Positions 1 through 9,607 are shown, counted from the stretch's first letter. The stretch is 64,000 nucleotides of DNA from an uncultured Bacteroidales bacterium (GCA_949296645.1 CASFPH010000004.1:23106-87105); one strand, 5' to 3'. Numbers and translations are program-made. The notes: a model not told the origin generated them from the letters alone.

Positions 1-234
1 CAGTATTCCAGAAACCGGATCATGGATGTTGGACCGCATGAAAGCGTCCTCTTTGTACGGCATGGTCACGTTGAATGCGTATATCCCGTTTTCCAATGCG
101 AACTGCAGCCCTTCATCGAAATTCTCGCAGTCGATAAGCTGATATGAGCACTCTTTTCCGCTGAAATACTTTTTGAAAAGTTCTGGACTTTTCGAGTGTG
201 ATATATTCCTGCCTATTAGTCCGAATCTGTTCAT
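1..234 (-). CDS. aroE: Shikimate dehydrogenase, N-terminal part (runs off the left edge)
   Basis: Partial gene; the first 78 codons are visible from an ATG at 234. Shikimate dehydrogenase reduces 3-dehydroshikimate to shikimate with NADPH in aromatic amino acid synthesis. The N-terminus reads FGLIGRNISHSKS (residues 4-16), the family's substrate-binding signature with the two shikimate-contacting serines S14 and S16. FNVTMPYK at 54-61 matches the NVTxPxK block that contains the catalytic lysine (K61). The NADPH-binding half lies outside the window. It starts 31 bases after the SpoU methyltransferase gene on the same strand and is probably co-transcribed with it and lysS. The shikimate kinase gene lies about 4 kb away, also leftward. 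Confidence 0.9.
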   Translation of the reverse strand, partial: MNRFGLIGRNISHSKSPELFKKYFSGKECSYQLIDCENFDEGLQFALENGIYAFNVTMPYKEDAFMRSNIHDPVSGIL

Positions 235-265
235 CCGATTCAAATATGGTTGTATATGTATTCCT

Positions 266-1060
266 TTATTTTGTAAGTCTTTGCCTTACAGCTTCAAAGC
301 AAAGTATGGCTGCTGATACGGAGACATTGAGAGAGTCCATTTTTCCGAGCATAGGTATTCTGATTTTTCCAGAAGAATTTTTTCTCCAGAGTTCTGTAAG
401 CCCTTTGTCTTCGCTTCCCATTATTATTGCAGTTGGACCTGTCATGTCGCTTTCGTAATAGAGTTCCGAGTCCTGGAGCTGGGCTGTGAATATGTTTATG
501 CCTTTTTGCATCAGCCAGCTGCACGCTTCTTTGGAAGAGCATACGGCAATTTGCCTGGTGAATACCGAACCGAGGCTGGATCTTATGACATTCGGATTGT
601 ATATGTCCGTTTTGCAGTCGCAGAAAAATACCGCATCTGCATTTGCAGCATCCGCAGTACGCAGTACGGCACCCATGTTGCCGGGTTTCTCGATATTTTC
701 AAGTACCAGTACAAGCGGATTTTCCGGCAAGGTTATTTCCGACAGGGTGCAGCTCTTCTCCTTTATTACTGCAATTATGCCTTCCGTGCTTTCCCTGTAG
801 GCAATCTTTGCATATATCTGCTGCGTTATTTCATATGTGTCGTTGCATAACCTTGAGAATTCTTCCGTGACATTTCCGTGTTTCGAGAGAAGTTCCGGAA
901 CGTAGAACAGTGTTCTTATATTGTATCCGGCTGCTGCCGCCTGTCTTATTTCACGTATTCCTTCGGCTGTAAACAAAGATTTTTCCCTGCGGACCTTTGA
1001 TTTGTCCAGCAGGGAAAGCAGATCTTTTATTTTCTGATTCTGGGTAGAACTGATAAGCAT
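266..1060 (-). CDS. SpoU/TrmH-family RNA 2'-O-ribose methyltransferase
   Basis: 264 residues. Family members transfer methyl from SAM to a ribose 2'-OH of tRNA or rRNA using a trefoil-knot (SPOUT) fold. An N-terminal substrate-binding part (about 1-105) precedes the SpoU domain. The three family motifs are visible: NIEKPGNMGAVLRT at about 122-135 with the conserved N and R, IIMGSEDKG at 212-220, and IPMLGKMDSLNVSVSAA at about 235-251. The architecture resembles RlmB/TrmH-like 23S rRNA methyltransferases, but the target cannot be assigned. The ATG lies one base after the lysS stop codon, so translation is probably coupled to lysS. Confidence 0.88.
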   Translation of the reverse strand: MLISSTQNQKIKDLLSLLDKSKVRREKSLFTAEGIREIRQAAAAGYNIRTLFYVPELLSKHGNVTEEFSRLCNDTYEITQQIYAKIAYRESTEGIIAVIKEKSCTLSEITLPENPLVLVLENIEKPGNMGAVLRTADAANADAVFFCDCKTDIYNPNVIRSSLGSVFTRQIAVCSSKEACSWLMQKGINIFTAQLQDSELYYESDMTGPTAIIMGSEDKGLTELWRKNSSGKIRIPMLGKMDSLNVSVSAAILCFEAVRQRLTK

Positions 1061-1061
1061 G

Positions 1062-2618
1062 TCATTTTTGTTCTGCCTGTTCCTTCTCTTCGTGCTTTTT
1101 GTCCCCTGTGAATTCAGGCCTCATCTGAGGGAAGAAAAGCACATCCTGAATGGATGGCGAGTTGGTCATGAACATTGTAAGCCTGTCTATACCGATTCCC
1201 ATACCTGAAGTAGGAGGCATGCCGTATTCCAACGCCCTTACGAAATCATAGTCTATGAACATTGCCTCATCGTCGCCCTTTTCCTTGAGTTTTACCTGTT
1301 CCTTGAATCTTTCAAGCTGATCGATAGGGTCGTTAAGTTCGCTGTATGCATTGGCAAGTTCCTTTCCGTTTACGAAAAGCTCGAACCTTTCCGTAAGTTG
1401 AGGATTGGACCTGTGTCGCTTTGTCAGCGGAGATGTTTCTACCGGATAGTCTGTGATGAATGTAGGCTGTATTAGGTGTTTTTCGCAGTATTCACCGAAA
1501 ATTGCATCTATCAGCTTGCCGACTCCCATGGTTTCGTCGATTTCCACATTGAGCTTTTTGCAGACATTCCTGAGTTCTTCTTCTCCCATCCCTGCGACGT
1601 CAATTCCTGCATATTCTTTGATCGCTTCAAGCATTGGCAGCCTTCTGAAAGGTCTCTTGAATTCTATTTCATTATCTCCGATCATTATATTCGTCCTATT
1701 GTGGAGCCTGAGTGCGACCCTTTCTATCATTTCTTCCACAAAGTTCATCATCCAGTTGTAGTCCTTGTATGCTACGTATATTTCAAGAACAGTGAACTCC
1801 GGATTGTGTGTTCTGTCCATTCCTTCGTTCCTGAAATCCTTTGCGAATTCATATACGCCGTCAAATCCTCCGACAATAAGTTTCTTGAGATAAAGTTCGT
1901 TCGCTATTCTCAGGTAGAGCGGAATGTCCAGAGTATTGTGATGTGTTATGAACGGTCTTGCAGTAGCACCTCCTGGAATAGGCTGAAGTATAGGTGTCTC
2001 CACTTCAAGATAATTGTGTTCGTTGAAAAAGTTTCTCATAGTGGAAATGATCTGGCTTCTCTTTATGAAGGTATCCTTAACATGGGGATTTACGATCAGG
2101 TCCACATATCTCATTCTGTATCTTTGTTCGGTGTTGCTGAACGCGTCGAAAACCTCGCCGTCCTTTTCCTTCACTATGGGAAGAACCCTGAGTGACTTGC
2201 ACAAAAGTTTCAGCTCTTTTGCATGTACGGACAACTGCCCTGTCTGGGTTATGAATGCGAATCCTTTAATCCCGACGATGTCACCTATGTCAAGCAGTTT
2301 CTTGAAAACAGTGTTGTACATAGTCTTGTCCTCTGACGGGCATATCTCATCGCGTTTGACATAGACCTGGATCTTACCTTTTTCGTCCTGGATTTCCATG
2401 AATGCAGCGGCACCCATGATTCTTCTGCTCATTATACGGCCTGCAATGGATAAGTTCTGGAATTTTTCCGGTTCCTTTCCGTATTTGTCCTTTATTTCGG
2501 CTGTATTTGTATTTACCGTGAATTCTTCAGCAGGATAGGGATTTATACCCAAAGCCTGAAGTTCCTTAAGGGATTTTCTTCTGTTGAGTTCCTGTTCGTT
2601 AAGATCTAAAAAGTCCAT
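1062..2618 (-). CDS. lysS: Lysyl-tRNA synthetase (class II)
   Basis: 518 residues, the usual length of bacterial class II LysRS, which charges tRNA-Lys using ATP. An OB-fold anticodon-binding domain occupies about residues 55-160 ([21 protein letters not shown]). The class II catalytic core follows, with motif 2 around [14 protein letters not shown] and motif 3 at GMGIGIDRL near the C-terminus. A short charged tail ([12 protein letters not shown]) ends the protein. It is transcribed divergently from recJ; a TAAATTTG box at 2644-2651 on the minus strand is a plausible -7 element. It heads a tight lysS-methyltransferase-aroE run. Confidence 0.96.
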   Translation of the reverse strand: MDFLDLNEQELNRRKSLKELQALGINPYPAEEFTVNTNTAEIKDKYGKEPEKFQNLSIAGRIMSRRIMGAAAFMEIQDEKGKIQVYVKRDEICPSEDKTMYNTVFKKLLDIGDIVGIKGFAFITQTGQLSVHAKELKLLCKSLRVLPIVKEKDGEVFDAFSNTEQRYRMRYVDLIVNPHVKDTFIKRSQIISTMRNFFNEHNYLEVETPILQPIPGGATARPFITHHNTLDIPLYLRIANELYLKKLIVGGFDGVYEFAKDFRNEGMDRTHNPEFTVLEIYVAYKDYNWMMNFVEEMIERVALRLHNRTNIMIGDNEIEFKRPFRRLPMLEAIKEYAGIDVAGMGEEELRNVCKKLNVEIDETMGVGKLIDAIFGEYCEKHLIQPTFITDYPVETSPLTKRHRSNPQLTERFELFVNGKELANAYSELNDPIDQLERFKEQVKLKEKGDDEAMFIDYDFVRALEYGMPPTSGMGIGIDRLTMFMTNSPSIQDVLFFPQMRPEFTGDKKHEEKEQAEQK

Positions 2619-2643
2619 TTTTGTCCTATTTTACATTAAACTG

Positions 2644-2651
2644 CAAATTTA
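2644..2651 (-). promoter_or_regulatory. Putative lysS promoter -7 box (TAAATTTG)
   Basis: On the minus strand this reads TAAATTTG, matching the Bacteroidota -7 consensus TAnnTTTG. It lies about 25 bases before the lysS ATG in the 81-base divergent region shared with recJ. The upstream -33 element is not clear. Confidence 0.5.
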
Positions 2652-2684
2652 AATTTTTTTAGATAATCTTAAAAGAAAAATCCC

Positions 2685-2692
2685 TATCTTTG
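2685..2692 (+). promoter_or_regulatory. Putative recJ promoter -7 box (TATCTTTG) inside a dyad
   Basis: TATCTTTG fits the TAnnTTTG consensus. Only seven bases separate it from the recJ ATG at 2700, so transcription would begin at or next to the start codon, giving a leaderless message. The box sits inside the near-palindrome ATCTTTGTAAAGAT (2686-2699). Confidence 0.6.
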
Positions 2693-2699
2693 TAAAGAT

Positions 2700-4421
2700 A
2701 TGTCGTTAGATAAAAAATGGATAATAAAGAAGCCCGGAGACCATGCGACAGTAACCAGACTGGCCTCTGATCTCGGTATAGACGAAGCGCTGGCGGATCT
2801 GCTGGTGCAGCGCGGCATAACGACGCTTTCGCAGGCGAGAGATTTTTTCAGACCGTCGCTCGACAGACTTTATGATCCCTTTCTGATGAAGGACATGAGG
2901 GAGGCTGTGGAAAGGTTGGATGTGGCTATAATAAACCGTGAGAAAATATTGATATACGGAGATTACGATGTTGACGGTACTACGGCAGTAGCACTTGTAT
3001 ATTCGTTTCTAAAGACTCTTACAGATAATGCATATTATTATATACCTGACAGATATTCCGAAGGTTACGGGATATCCTACAAGGGGGTTGATTATGCCGT
3101 AGAAAACGGATACAGTCTTATAATATCTCTCGATTGCGGAATAAAGGCAGTGGAAAAGGTAAGATATGCTTCCGAAAAGGGTGTGGATTTCATCATATGC
3201 GACCACCACCTTCCTGATGAAGAACTGCCGCAGGCGGTGGCTGTGCTGAATCCCAAGAGGGATGATTGCAAATATCCTTTCGACGACCTTTCCGGATGCG
3301 GTGTAGGTTTCAAGTTCATGCAGGCTTACGCGCAGTATCGCAATATGTCTTCCGAATCCGTTCTGTCTCTTCTTGACCTGGTTGTAGTCAGCATAGCATC
3401 GGATCTTGTTTCCGTTACTGACGAGAACAGGATTCTGGCATATTACGGATTGAAACAGCTGAACGATTCTCCGAGAACCGGCCTGAGGTCCATAATCAAG
3501 CTTTCAGGTCTTGACAGGCATGTGATTACGATAGACGACATTGTCTTCAAGATAGGGCCGAGAATAAATGCTGCGGGCCGTATGGAGTCTGGAAGAACCG
3601 CGGTGGAACTGCTGGTTTCGGACAGCGAGTCCGATGCCAAGGCCATAGGTGCTGCAATAAACGTACACAATAATGACAGGAAGAATATTGACAGGGAAAT
3701 CACTCATGAAGCCCTCAAGATGGTCATAGAGGATCCCATGTTCAATGTGAAGAAAAGTTCGGTAGTATATAATCCGGGATGGCACAAGGGAGTTGTCGGC
3801 ATAGTTGCGTCGAGGCTTGTCGAGGCATATTACCGTCCTACCATAGTGTTGACGAATTCTAATGGCCTGATAACTGGATCGGCAAGGAGCATTCCGGGGT
3901 TCGACCTGTATATGGCGATAGAAAGCTGTTCGGATCTTCTTGAAAATTTCGGCGGCCATATGTATGCTGCGGGATTGACGATGAAGGAGGAGAATCTGTC
4001 GGAGTTCATACGCAGATTCGAACTTTATGTATCCAGGACGGTGACAAGTGAAATAATGACCCCTCAGGTAGAAATAGATACCAAACTCAAGTTCAGCCAG
4101 ATAACCTCCAGATTTTTCCGTGTGCTGAAACAGTTCCAGCCGTTCGGCCCTGGAAATCTGTCTCCGGTTTTCATAACTGAAAACGTGTATGATAACGGAA
4201 ACGGGAAAAAGGTGGGGCAGGAGGAAGATCATCTCAAACTGGAGCTTATACAGGAAGACGATCCTTACAGATACATTTCAGCAATCGCTTTCAATCATTC
4301 ATCGCATTTCGATCATATGCAGGCTGGCAATCCTGTCGATGTCTGCTATTCCATAGCTGAAAATTACTATCGCGGCATAGCAAACATCCAGTTGCGTATA
4401 AAGGATATAAAGGAAAGGTGA
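2700..4421 (+). CDS. recJ: Single-stranded-DNA-specific exonuclease RecJ
   Basis: 573 residues, typical for RecJ, a 5'-3' ssDNA exonuclease of recombination and mismatch repair. The DHH phosphoesterase motifs are present: IYGDYDVDG at about 86-93 (usually GDYDADG, so Val replaces Ala), SLDCG with D145, and ICDHHLP at 166-172. The DHHA1 domain is marked by GGHMYAAGLTM at about 418-428, and a C-terminal OB-like region follows. No membrane segment is seen. The stop codon TGA (4419-4421) directly abuts the stop of the opposing aroK gene, leaving no intergenic base. Confidence 0.95.
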   Translation: MSLDKKWIIKKPGDHATVTRLASDLGIDEALADLLVQRGITTLSQARDFFRPSLDRLYDPFLMKDMREAVERLDVAIINREKILIYGDYDVDGTTAVALVYSFLKTLTDNAYYYIPDRYSEGYGISYKGVDYAVENGYSLIISLDCGIKAVEKVRYASEKGVDFIICDHHLPDEELPQAVAVLNPKRDDCKYPFDDLSGCGVGFKFMQAYAQYRNMSSESVLSLLDLVVVSIASDLVSVTDENRILAYYGLKQLNDSPRTGLRSIIKLSGLDRHVITIDDIVFKIGPRINAAGRMESGRTAVELLVSDSESDAKAIGAAINVHNNDRKNIDREITHEALKMVIEDPMFNVKKSSVVYNPGWHKGVVGIVASRLVEAYYRPTIVLTNSNGLITGSARSIPGFDLYMAIESCSDLLENFGGHMYAAGLTMKEENLSEFIRRFELYVSRTVTSEIMTPQVEIDTKLKFSQITSRFFRVLKQFQPFGPGNLSPVFITENVYDNGNGKKVGQEEDHLKLELIQEDDPYRYISAIAFNHSSHFDHMQAGNPVDVCYSIAENYYRGIANIQLRIKDIKER

Positions 4422-4916
4422 TTACAGAGGTACGGTATATTCGTATTCCGATACATCTGCTACAAAATCCGCTATTCCCATATAATATTTTTCCCTTTTT
4501 TCCGTCAGGAGAGTTATTGTGTTTTTTATTTCGTCAGTTGATTTCCCGTCAAGCAGCGGTCTTTTGTTTTCACCGAAGGATGTAAGATTATATGTTATTT
4601 TGTCAATTGTAGATTTCAGGTAGATGTTGAAACATTTTTCCTTTAGCAGTTTCCTCGCCTCTTCAGTAACAGGAGTGCCGCCTCCGAGTGACAGGATGCA
4701 ATTGTCGTTGGAATGTATTATCTTTTTCAGACAGCATAATTCGATTTCCCTGAAACCGGATTCTCCCTTTTCTACGAAAATCTGCCGGATATCCATGCCT
4801 TCTGTTTCTGTTATATAATCGTCGAGGTCTATGAGTTCTAATCCCGTAACCGCAGACAATTCCTTACCTATGGAACTTTTTCCGACTCCCATTATGCCGC
4901 ATAAAGTGATAATCAT
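4422..4916 (-). CDS. aroK: Shikimate kinase
   Basis: 164 residues. Shikimate kinase phosphorylates the shikimate 3-hydroxyl with ATP in the cytoplasm. The Walker A loop GIMGVGKSS is at 7-15, the shikimate-binding Asp pair at LIDLDDYI (D32-D33), the substrate arginine in SGFRE (R56), and the LSLGGGTP block at about 75-82. The lid-type arginine lies in NKRPLLDG. It converges on recJ with back-to-back stop codons. With aroE near the left edge, two steps of the shikimate pathway lie close together but not contiguous. Confidence 0.93.
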   Translation of the reverse strand: MIITLCGIMGVGKSSIGKELSAVTGLELIDLDDYITETEGMDIRQIFVEKGESGFREIELCCLKKIIHSNDNCILSLGGGTPVTEEARKLLKEKCFNIYLKSTIDKITYNLTSFGENKRPLLDGKSTDEIKNTITLLTEKREKYYMGIADFVADVSEYEYTVPL

Positions 4917-4933
4917 GATAAATATAATTACCT

Positions 4934-7582
4934 TCAGAACAGGGTAGGTTCCGGTGTCTGTTCCATTTCGGAAGCATCACCGGCATTCTGTACTTTGTCC
5001 TGTTCAGGTTCTGTTTCCATGTCCGGTTTGTTGGTGCAAGGTTCCGTGAATCTTATGGATGCCACTTCATAATTCGTGGCTCTTTTTCCTTTTGCCCTGT
5101 ATCCTTTTTTGGCAATGAAATCCGTTACATCTATCGTTTCGTCCTCTCTCTTGGCATTTTTCCCACCAAAAGTTATAACTATTCGCGGGCATCTGTCGTT
5201 TGACAGTTCAATGAGGCGTGAGCCACCGGATTCCGGGATAAACTTCTGTGGAGAATTTTCGCTGGATTCTGCAGAGAAACGTTTTATATAATACGAACCA
5301 GAGTTTCCGTCCAGATATATTGCGGAGAAAACTTCTTCTGGATCGAATTTGGATATTTTAAGTATTTCTTCCTGATAGCGGTTGCTCATGTCGAAGGAAG
5401 TGGTGTAGAAGAAGCCTTCCCTGCATATTGCAAGAATCTGGTCCCCGGTATGGAATTCTCCGAGATACAAGCCCCTTCCGTCTTCGTTCAGGCGGTTTAT
5501 GTCCGAGTCGAACCATATTTTTTTGCCTCCAAGTGTTGAGACTCCCTTCGCTTTCAGTTGTATCTTGTGTATCGGATTTTTTGACAGGATGTTGCCCATG
5601 GAAGCACGTCCTTTTATTGCAAGGGTGGAGAAGTCGAAGTCGAAAACGAGTTTCTTGAGTTTCGGTCTGTGCTTTAGAAGTACTTTAAGCACCTCTGCCT
5701 CCGCGTTGCTGTTGGCTGTGAACCACAGTATTTTTGATCCTGGTTTCCCTTGAGTAAGGTCGTATTCCTTGTCCCTGGTAACTCCCGTTACCGCAAAGCG
5801 TTTTACGTAGGTGAATCCGTCCTTCCCGTCAAGATAGGCCACATTGTATATTGTCCTTTCGTCATTTCTGATGAATACTGCTGCATGTATTATGTTTTTA
5901 CCTACGAATGATTTCTCACTTATTTTCGTAACAAGATATTTCCCGTTGTTCATGAAGACTATTATGTCGTCCATATCGGAACAGTCGCATACGAACTCGG
6001 CTTTTTCATCCTTTTTGAGATCCATGCCTATGAATCCTTCGCTTCTGTTTACGAAAAGTTTTGCGTTCGTTGCAGCTACCTTGCTTACGACTATGTTTTC
6101 AAAATCAGCAATTTCCGTTTTTCTACCCTGTCCGTTTCCGTATTTGTTCTTTATTCCGGTGAGGAAACCTATCGTATAGTCCTTTATGTTGTTCAGATTG
6201 TTTGTAGTTTCCGATATTTCCCCTTCAATTTTAAGCAGTTTGTCTTCAACAGCCTTTATGTCGAATTTCGATATTTTTCTTACCGGTTTTTCAACAAGTT
6301 TAAGAATCTGTTCCCTTGTTATGTCTTCCTTGAGCAGATTATGGTATCTGTTCATTTCGTTCTCAACGGCATTCAACTGTTCTTCCCAGGACACAGCGTC
6401 CTTTTCAAGAAGTTTGTATACCTTCTTTTCGAAAAAGATTTTTTCAAGCGATGTGTAGTGCCATTCTTCTGCAAGTTCCTTCAGTTTTATCAGGAACTCT
6501 TCTCTGATAAGCTCTACTGTATGGTCGGTATTGTATTTTAATATTTCATCGACACCCATGAAATGAGGCATGCGGTCCATTATCACGCATGAATTCGGAG
6601 ATATGGATATTTCGCAGTCAGTAAATGCGTAGAGTGCGTCTATTGTCTTGTCGGGGGAGATGTCGTTATGCAGATGTATTACGATTTCTGCATTTGCCGC
6701 AGTGTTGTCATCTACCTTCCTTATCTTTATCTTACCCTTGTCATTTGCGGCAAGGATGGAGTCTATGAGGGCGGAAGTCGTTTTACCGAAAGGAATTTCA
6801 GTTATTACAAGCGTTTTTTTATCAAGTTTGTTTATCCTGGCCCTTACCCTTATGCTTCCTCCGCGGAGTCCCCTGTTGTATCTTGAACAGTCTATAAGGC
6901 CTCCTGTCGGAAAATCCGGGTAGATTTCGAAATCCTCTCCCTTGAGATAAGATATCTGTGCATCCAGAAGTTCATTGAAATTGTGCGGAAGTATTTTCGA
7001 TGCAAGCCCTACGGCAATGCCTTCCGCTCCCTGTGCAAGAAGAAGCGGAAACTTTACAGGAAGGTTTACGGGTTCCTGGCTTCTTCCGTCGTATGAATTC
7101 ATCCACTCGGTTATTTTTGGATTGAATACAACTTCGTTTGCGAATTTTGTCAGTCTTGCTTCGATGTATCTTGGTGCTGCCGCCCTGTCTCCTGTGAGAA
7201 TGTTTCCCCAGTTTCCCTGGCAATCGACAAGGAGTTCCTTCTGTCCAAGTTGCACAAGTGCTTCACCGATGGATGCGTCACCGTGAGGGTGGTATTGCAT
7301 TGTCATACCGATGATGTTCGCCACCTTGTTGTAGCGTCCGTCATCCATCTTTTTCATTGTATGCAGGATTCTTCTCTGTACCGGTTTGAGCCCGTCATTG
7401 ATATGGGGAACGGCTCTCTCAAGAATCACATATGATGCATAGTCCAGAAACCAGTCCTTGTACATGCCGGTAAGTTTGTACTTTTTGTCTCCCTGACTTA
7501 TCAGCTTGTCGAACTTGCCGGTTGCTTCACCATCTGCCGTTTCTTGATCGAGTATATCGAATTCCGTATCCTTGTCGCTCAT
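4934..7582 (-). CDS. parC: DNA topoisomerase IV / gyrase subunit A family protein (ParC-like)
   Basis: 882 residues. This is the DNA-breaking subunit of a type IIA topoisomerase. The N-terminal winged-helix region has LKPVQRRILHTM at about 65-76 and the catalytic tyrosine in GDRAAAPRYIEARL (Tyr139). A coiled-coil tower at about 365-460 leads to the C-gate, and the C-terminal half forms the six-bladed wrapping domain. No clear GyrA box is seen, favouring ParC over GyrA. The acidic tail ends PEQDKVQNAGDASEMEQTPEPTLF-like and is probably disordered. The start is 24 bases after era's stop and the end 17 bases before aroK's start, all on the same strand. Confidence 0.88.
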   Translation of the reverse strand: MSDKDTEFDILDQETADGEATGKFDKLISQGDKKYKLTGMYKDWFLDYASYVILERAVPHINDGLKPVQRRILHTMKKMDDGRYNKVANIIGMTMQYHPHGDASIGEALVQLGQKELLVDCQGNWGNILTGDRAAAPRYIEARLTKFANEVVFNPKITEWMNSYDGRSQEPVNLPVKFPLLLAQGAEGIAVGLASKILPHNFNELLDAQISYLKGEDFEIYPDFPTGGLIDCSRYNRGLRGGSIRVRARINKLDKKTLVITEIPFGKTTSALIDSILAANDKGKIKIRKVDDNTAANAEIVIHLHNDISPDKTIDALYAFTDCEISISPNSCVIMDRMPHFMGVDEILKYNTDHTVELIREEFLIKLKELAEEWHYTSLEKIFFEKKVYKLLEKDAVSWEEQLNAVENEMNRYHNLLKEDITREQILKLVEKPVRKISKFDIKAVEDKLLKIEGEISETTNNLNNIKDYTIGFLTGIKNKYGNGQGRKTEIADFENIVVSKVAATNAKLFVNRSEGFIGMDLKKDEKAEFVCDCSDMDDIIVFMNNGKYLVTKISEKSFVGKNIIHAAVFIRNDERTIYNVAYLDGKDGFTYVKRFAVTGVTRDKEYDLTQGKPGSKILWFTANSNAEAEVLKVLLKHRPKLKKLVFDFDFSTLAIKGRASMGNILSKNPIHKIQLKAKGVSTLGGKKIWFDSDINRLNEDGRGLYLGEFHTGDQILAICREGFFYTTSFDMSNRYQEEILKISKFDPEEVFSAIYLDGNSGSYYIKRFSAESSENSPQKFIPESGGSRLIELSNDRCPRIVITFGGKNAKREDETIDVTDFIAKKGYRAKGKRATNYEVASIRFTEPCTNKPDMETEPEQDKVQNAGDASEMEQTPEPTLF

Positions 7583-7606
7583 TCCTTTTCTCCTGTTTTA
7601 TGGTTT

Positions 7607-8500
7607 TTACTGTATATATCCGAACTGCTTGAGTTTTCTGCTGTCTTCTCTCCAGTCCGGATTGACTTTCACGAAAATCTTGAGAAATACTTTTTTCTCG
7701 AAAAATTCCTCCATGTCTTTTCTGGCTTCAGTCCCTATTTTCTTCAGGGCGTAGCCTTTGTTCCCTATTATTATGCCTTTCTGAGAATCCCTTGCAACGT
7801 TTATTACTGCTTCAATGGAGTAGAGGTTGTCTTCTTCCCTGAACGACTCTATCACGACTTCCGTGCAGTAGGGGATTTCCTTGTCATAATTGAGAAGAAT
7901 CTTTTCCCTTATTATTTCAGATGCGAAGAATCTTAGATTCTTGTCGGTGAATGTCTCCTTGTCGTACCATGCATGGCATTCCGGAAGCAGTCCCAGAATT
8001 CTGTTGAATATGCTTTCAAGGTTGAATTTCTCCAGTGCCGAACACGGAAAAATCTCAGCCTTCGGAATCAGACTTTGCCACTGGGCCATCTTTTTCAGAA
8101 CTTCGGCCTGGTTGCTTTTGTCTATTTTGTTTATTACCAGAAGGACAGGCAGACCGAGCCTGTTGAGTCTATCGATATATTCGATATTCTTGTCAGGCTT
8201 TTCAATGACATCCGTAACATATAGTATTATGTCTGCATCCGACATTGCCGTATCGACGAAGTTCATCATGCTTTCCTGAAGCTTGTAGTGCGGTTTCAGG
8301 ATGCCTGGAGTGTCCGAGTATACTATCTGGTAATCTTCACCGTTCACTATACCCATTATGCGGTGTCTCGTAGTCTGTGCCTTTGCCGTTACAATTGAAA
8401 GCCTTTCTCCTACAAGGGCATTCATCAGTGTTGACTTCCCCACATTCGGGTTGCCGATTATATTCACGAAACCGGCTCTATGTCTTGCAGTCTCATCCAT
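7607..8500 (-). CDS. era: GTPase Era
   Basis: 297 residues from an ATG at 8500, which lies one base after the stop of the upstream pseudouridine synthase gene. A GTG at 8515 would add five residues and overlap that stop; the ATG is preferred because the protein then begins close to the conserved GFVNIIGNPNVGKST. Era is a GTPase that binds 16S rRNA during 30S maturation. Visible motifs are the P-loop GNPNVGKST (about 16-24), DTPG, NKID and a C-terminal KH domain with GKGGxxx-like IIIGNKGYALKKIG. It sits at the inner membrane or ribosome. Confidence 0.95.
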   Translation of the reverse strand: MDETARHRAGFVNIIGNPNVGKSTLMNALVGERLSIVTAKAQTTRHRIMGIVNGEDYQIVYSDTPGILKPHYKLQESMMNFVDTAMSDADIILYVTDVIEKPDKNIEYIDRLNRLGLPVLLVINKIDKSNQAEVLKKMAQWQSLIPKAEIFPCSALEKFNLESIFNRILGLLPECHAWYDKETFTDKNLRFFASEIIREKILLNYDKEIPYCTEVVIESFREEDNLYSIEAVINVARDSQKGIIIGNKGYALKKIGTEARKDMEEFFEKKVFLKIFVKVNPDWREDSRKLKQFGYIQ

Positions 8501-8501
8501 A

Positions 8502-9584
8502 TTATTCGAACGCACCCATTTTCAGCATGTTTACTTCATTGTCAGACAGGTATCTCCACTCACCCCTGCGAAGTTTCCTTTTAGTGAGCCCTGCAAAATA
8601 TACCCTGTCAAGTTTTTTGACCTTGTATCCGAGGTGTTCGAAGATTCTCCTTATTATGCGGTTTTTACCTGAGTGTATTTCTATTCCCACCTGACTGTTG
8701 TCTCCGTCTATGTATGAAATGGAATCGGCGCTTATTCTGCCGTCACTGAGGGTTATGCCGTTTAATATGGCTTGCAAGTCGTTGTATTTTAAATTCTTGT
8801 CAAGAAATACGTGGTATATTTTCTTCTTTTCGAAAGACGGATGTGTGAGCGTTTCCGCCAGATCCCCGTCGTTAGTAAGCAGCAGGACGCCGGTGGTGGA
8901 CTTGTCCAGCCTTCCGACAGGAAATACCCTTTCCTTGCATTTGCTGCGTACAAGGTCAATGACAGTCCTTTCGGCGTGCGGATCACTCGTTGTCGTGACT
9001 ACATCCTTCGGCTTGTTCATCAGAATATACACCTTTTCTTCTCCTCTTATCCTTTCACCGTTGAACCTGACATCGTCTTCAGGTTTTATTTTTATTCCCA
9101 TTTCGGTGACGATGACACCGTTCACTGATACCAGTCCTGCCTTTATATATTCGTCAGCTTCTCTTCTTGAGCAGATTCCTGAATTTGCTATGAATTTGTT
9201 CAGTCTTATTCCGTCCGATTCGTCTGCAATCCTGGCAGTACGTGCGGCTGCTGCTTTGTTGAAGGTCTTTCTTTCATAGGTCCTGCGTCTTTCCTGACCG
9301 TATCTGCCTACTGATTCACTATCCGGAAATTCGCGGTTACCGTATTCACGATTCCCGTATCCGCGGTTTTTGAAATTGCGGTTTCCGTCTTCACGGCTGC
9401 TGCCTTCACGGTTGCCGTATCTGTCAGTCCTTCTGCCCGTTCCCGGACGGTCTTCCCTGTTCTCCTTCCCGGAGCCTTTTCCATATCTTCGCGTTGTTGC
9501 CTTTCGTTCGCCAGAACTGTTTCTGCCGTTTGCGCCTCTTGGGGAAGAGAAGGCGTCTTTACTCTGTGATCTTCTTTGTATCAT
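8502..9584 (-). CDS. rluB: RluB/RsuA-family rRNA pseudouridine synthase with basic N-terminal extension
   Basis: 360 residues. These enzymes convert a specific uridine of rRNA to pseudouridine. The C-terminal 240 residues hold an S4 RNA-binding domain (IRLNKFIANSGICSRREAD, then AGLVSVNG) and the synthase domain with GRLDKSTTGVLLLTND, whose Asp is catalytic. The first 110-120 residues are low complexity, rich in R, G, N, E and S with YGNRE repeats, and look disordered and RNA-binding. Such extensions are known in Bacteroidota homologues, but length and sequence vary. It is followed immediately by era, suggesting a ribosome-maturation operon. RluB is the best guess; RluE/F-type specificity is not excluded. 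Confidence 0.85.
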   Translation of the reverse strand: MIQRRSQSKDAFSSPRGANGRNSSGERKATTRRYGKGSGKENREDRPGTGRRTDRYGNREGSSREDGNRNFKNRGYGNREYGNREFPDSESVGRYGQERRRTYERKTFNKAAAARTARIADESDGIRLNKFIANSGICSRREADEYIKAGLVSVNGVIVTEMGIKIKPEDDVRFNGERIRGEEKVYILMNKPKDVVTTTSDPHAERTVIDLVRSKCKERVFPVGRLDKSTTGVLLLTNDGDLAETLTHPSFEKKKIYHVFLDKNLKYNDLQAILNGITLSDGRISADSISYIDGDNSQVGIEIHSGKNRIIRRIFEHLGYKVKKLDRVYFAGLTKRKLRRGEWRYLSDNEVNMLKMGAFE

Positions 9585-9607
9585 GATTTTATCAAGCTTC
9601 TCAGCTG

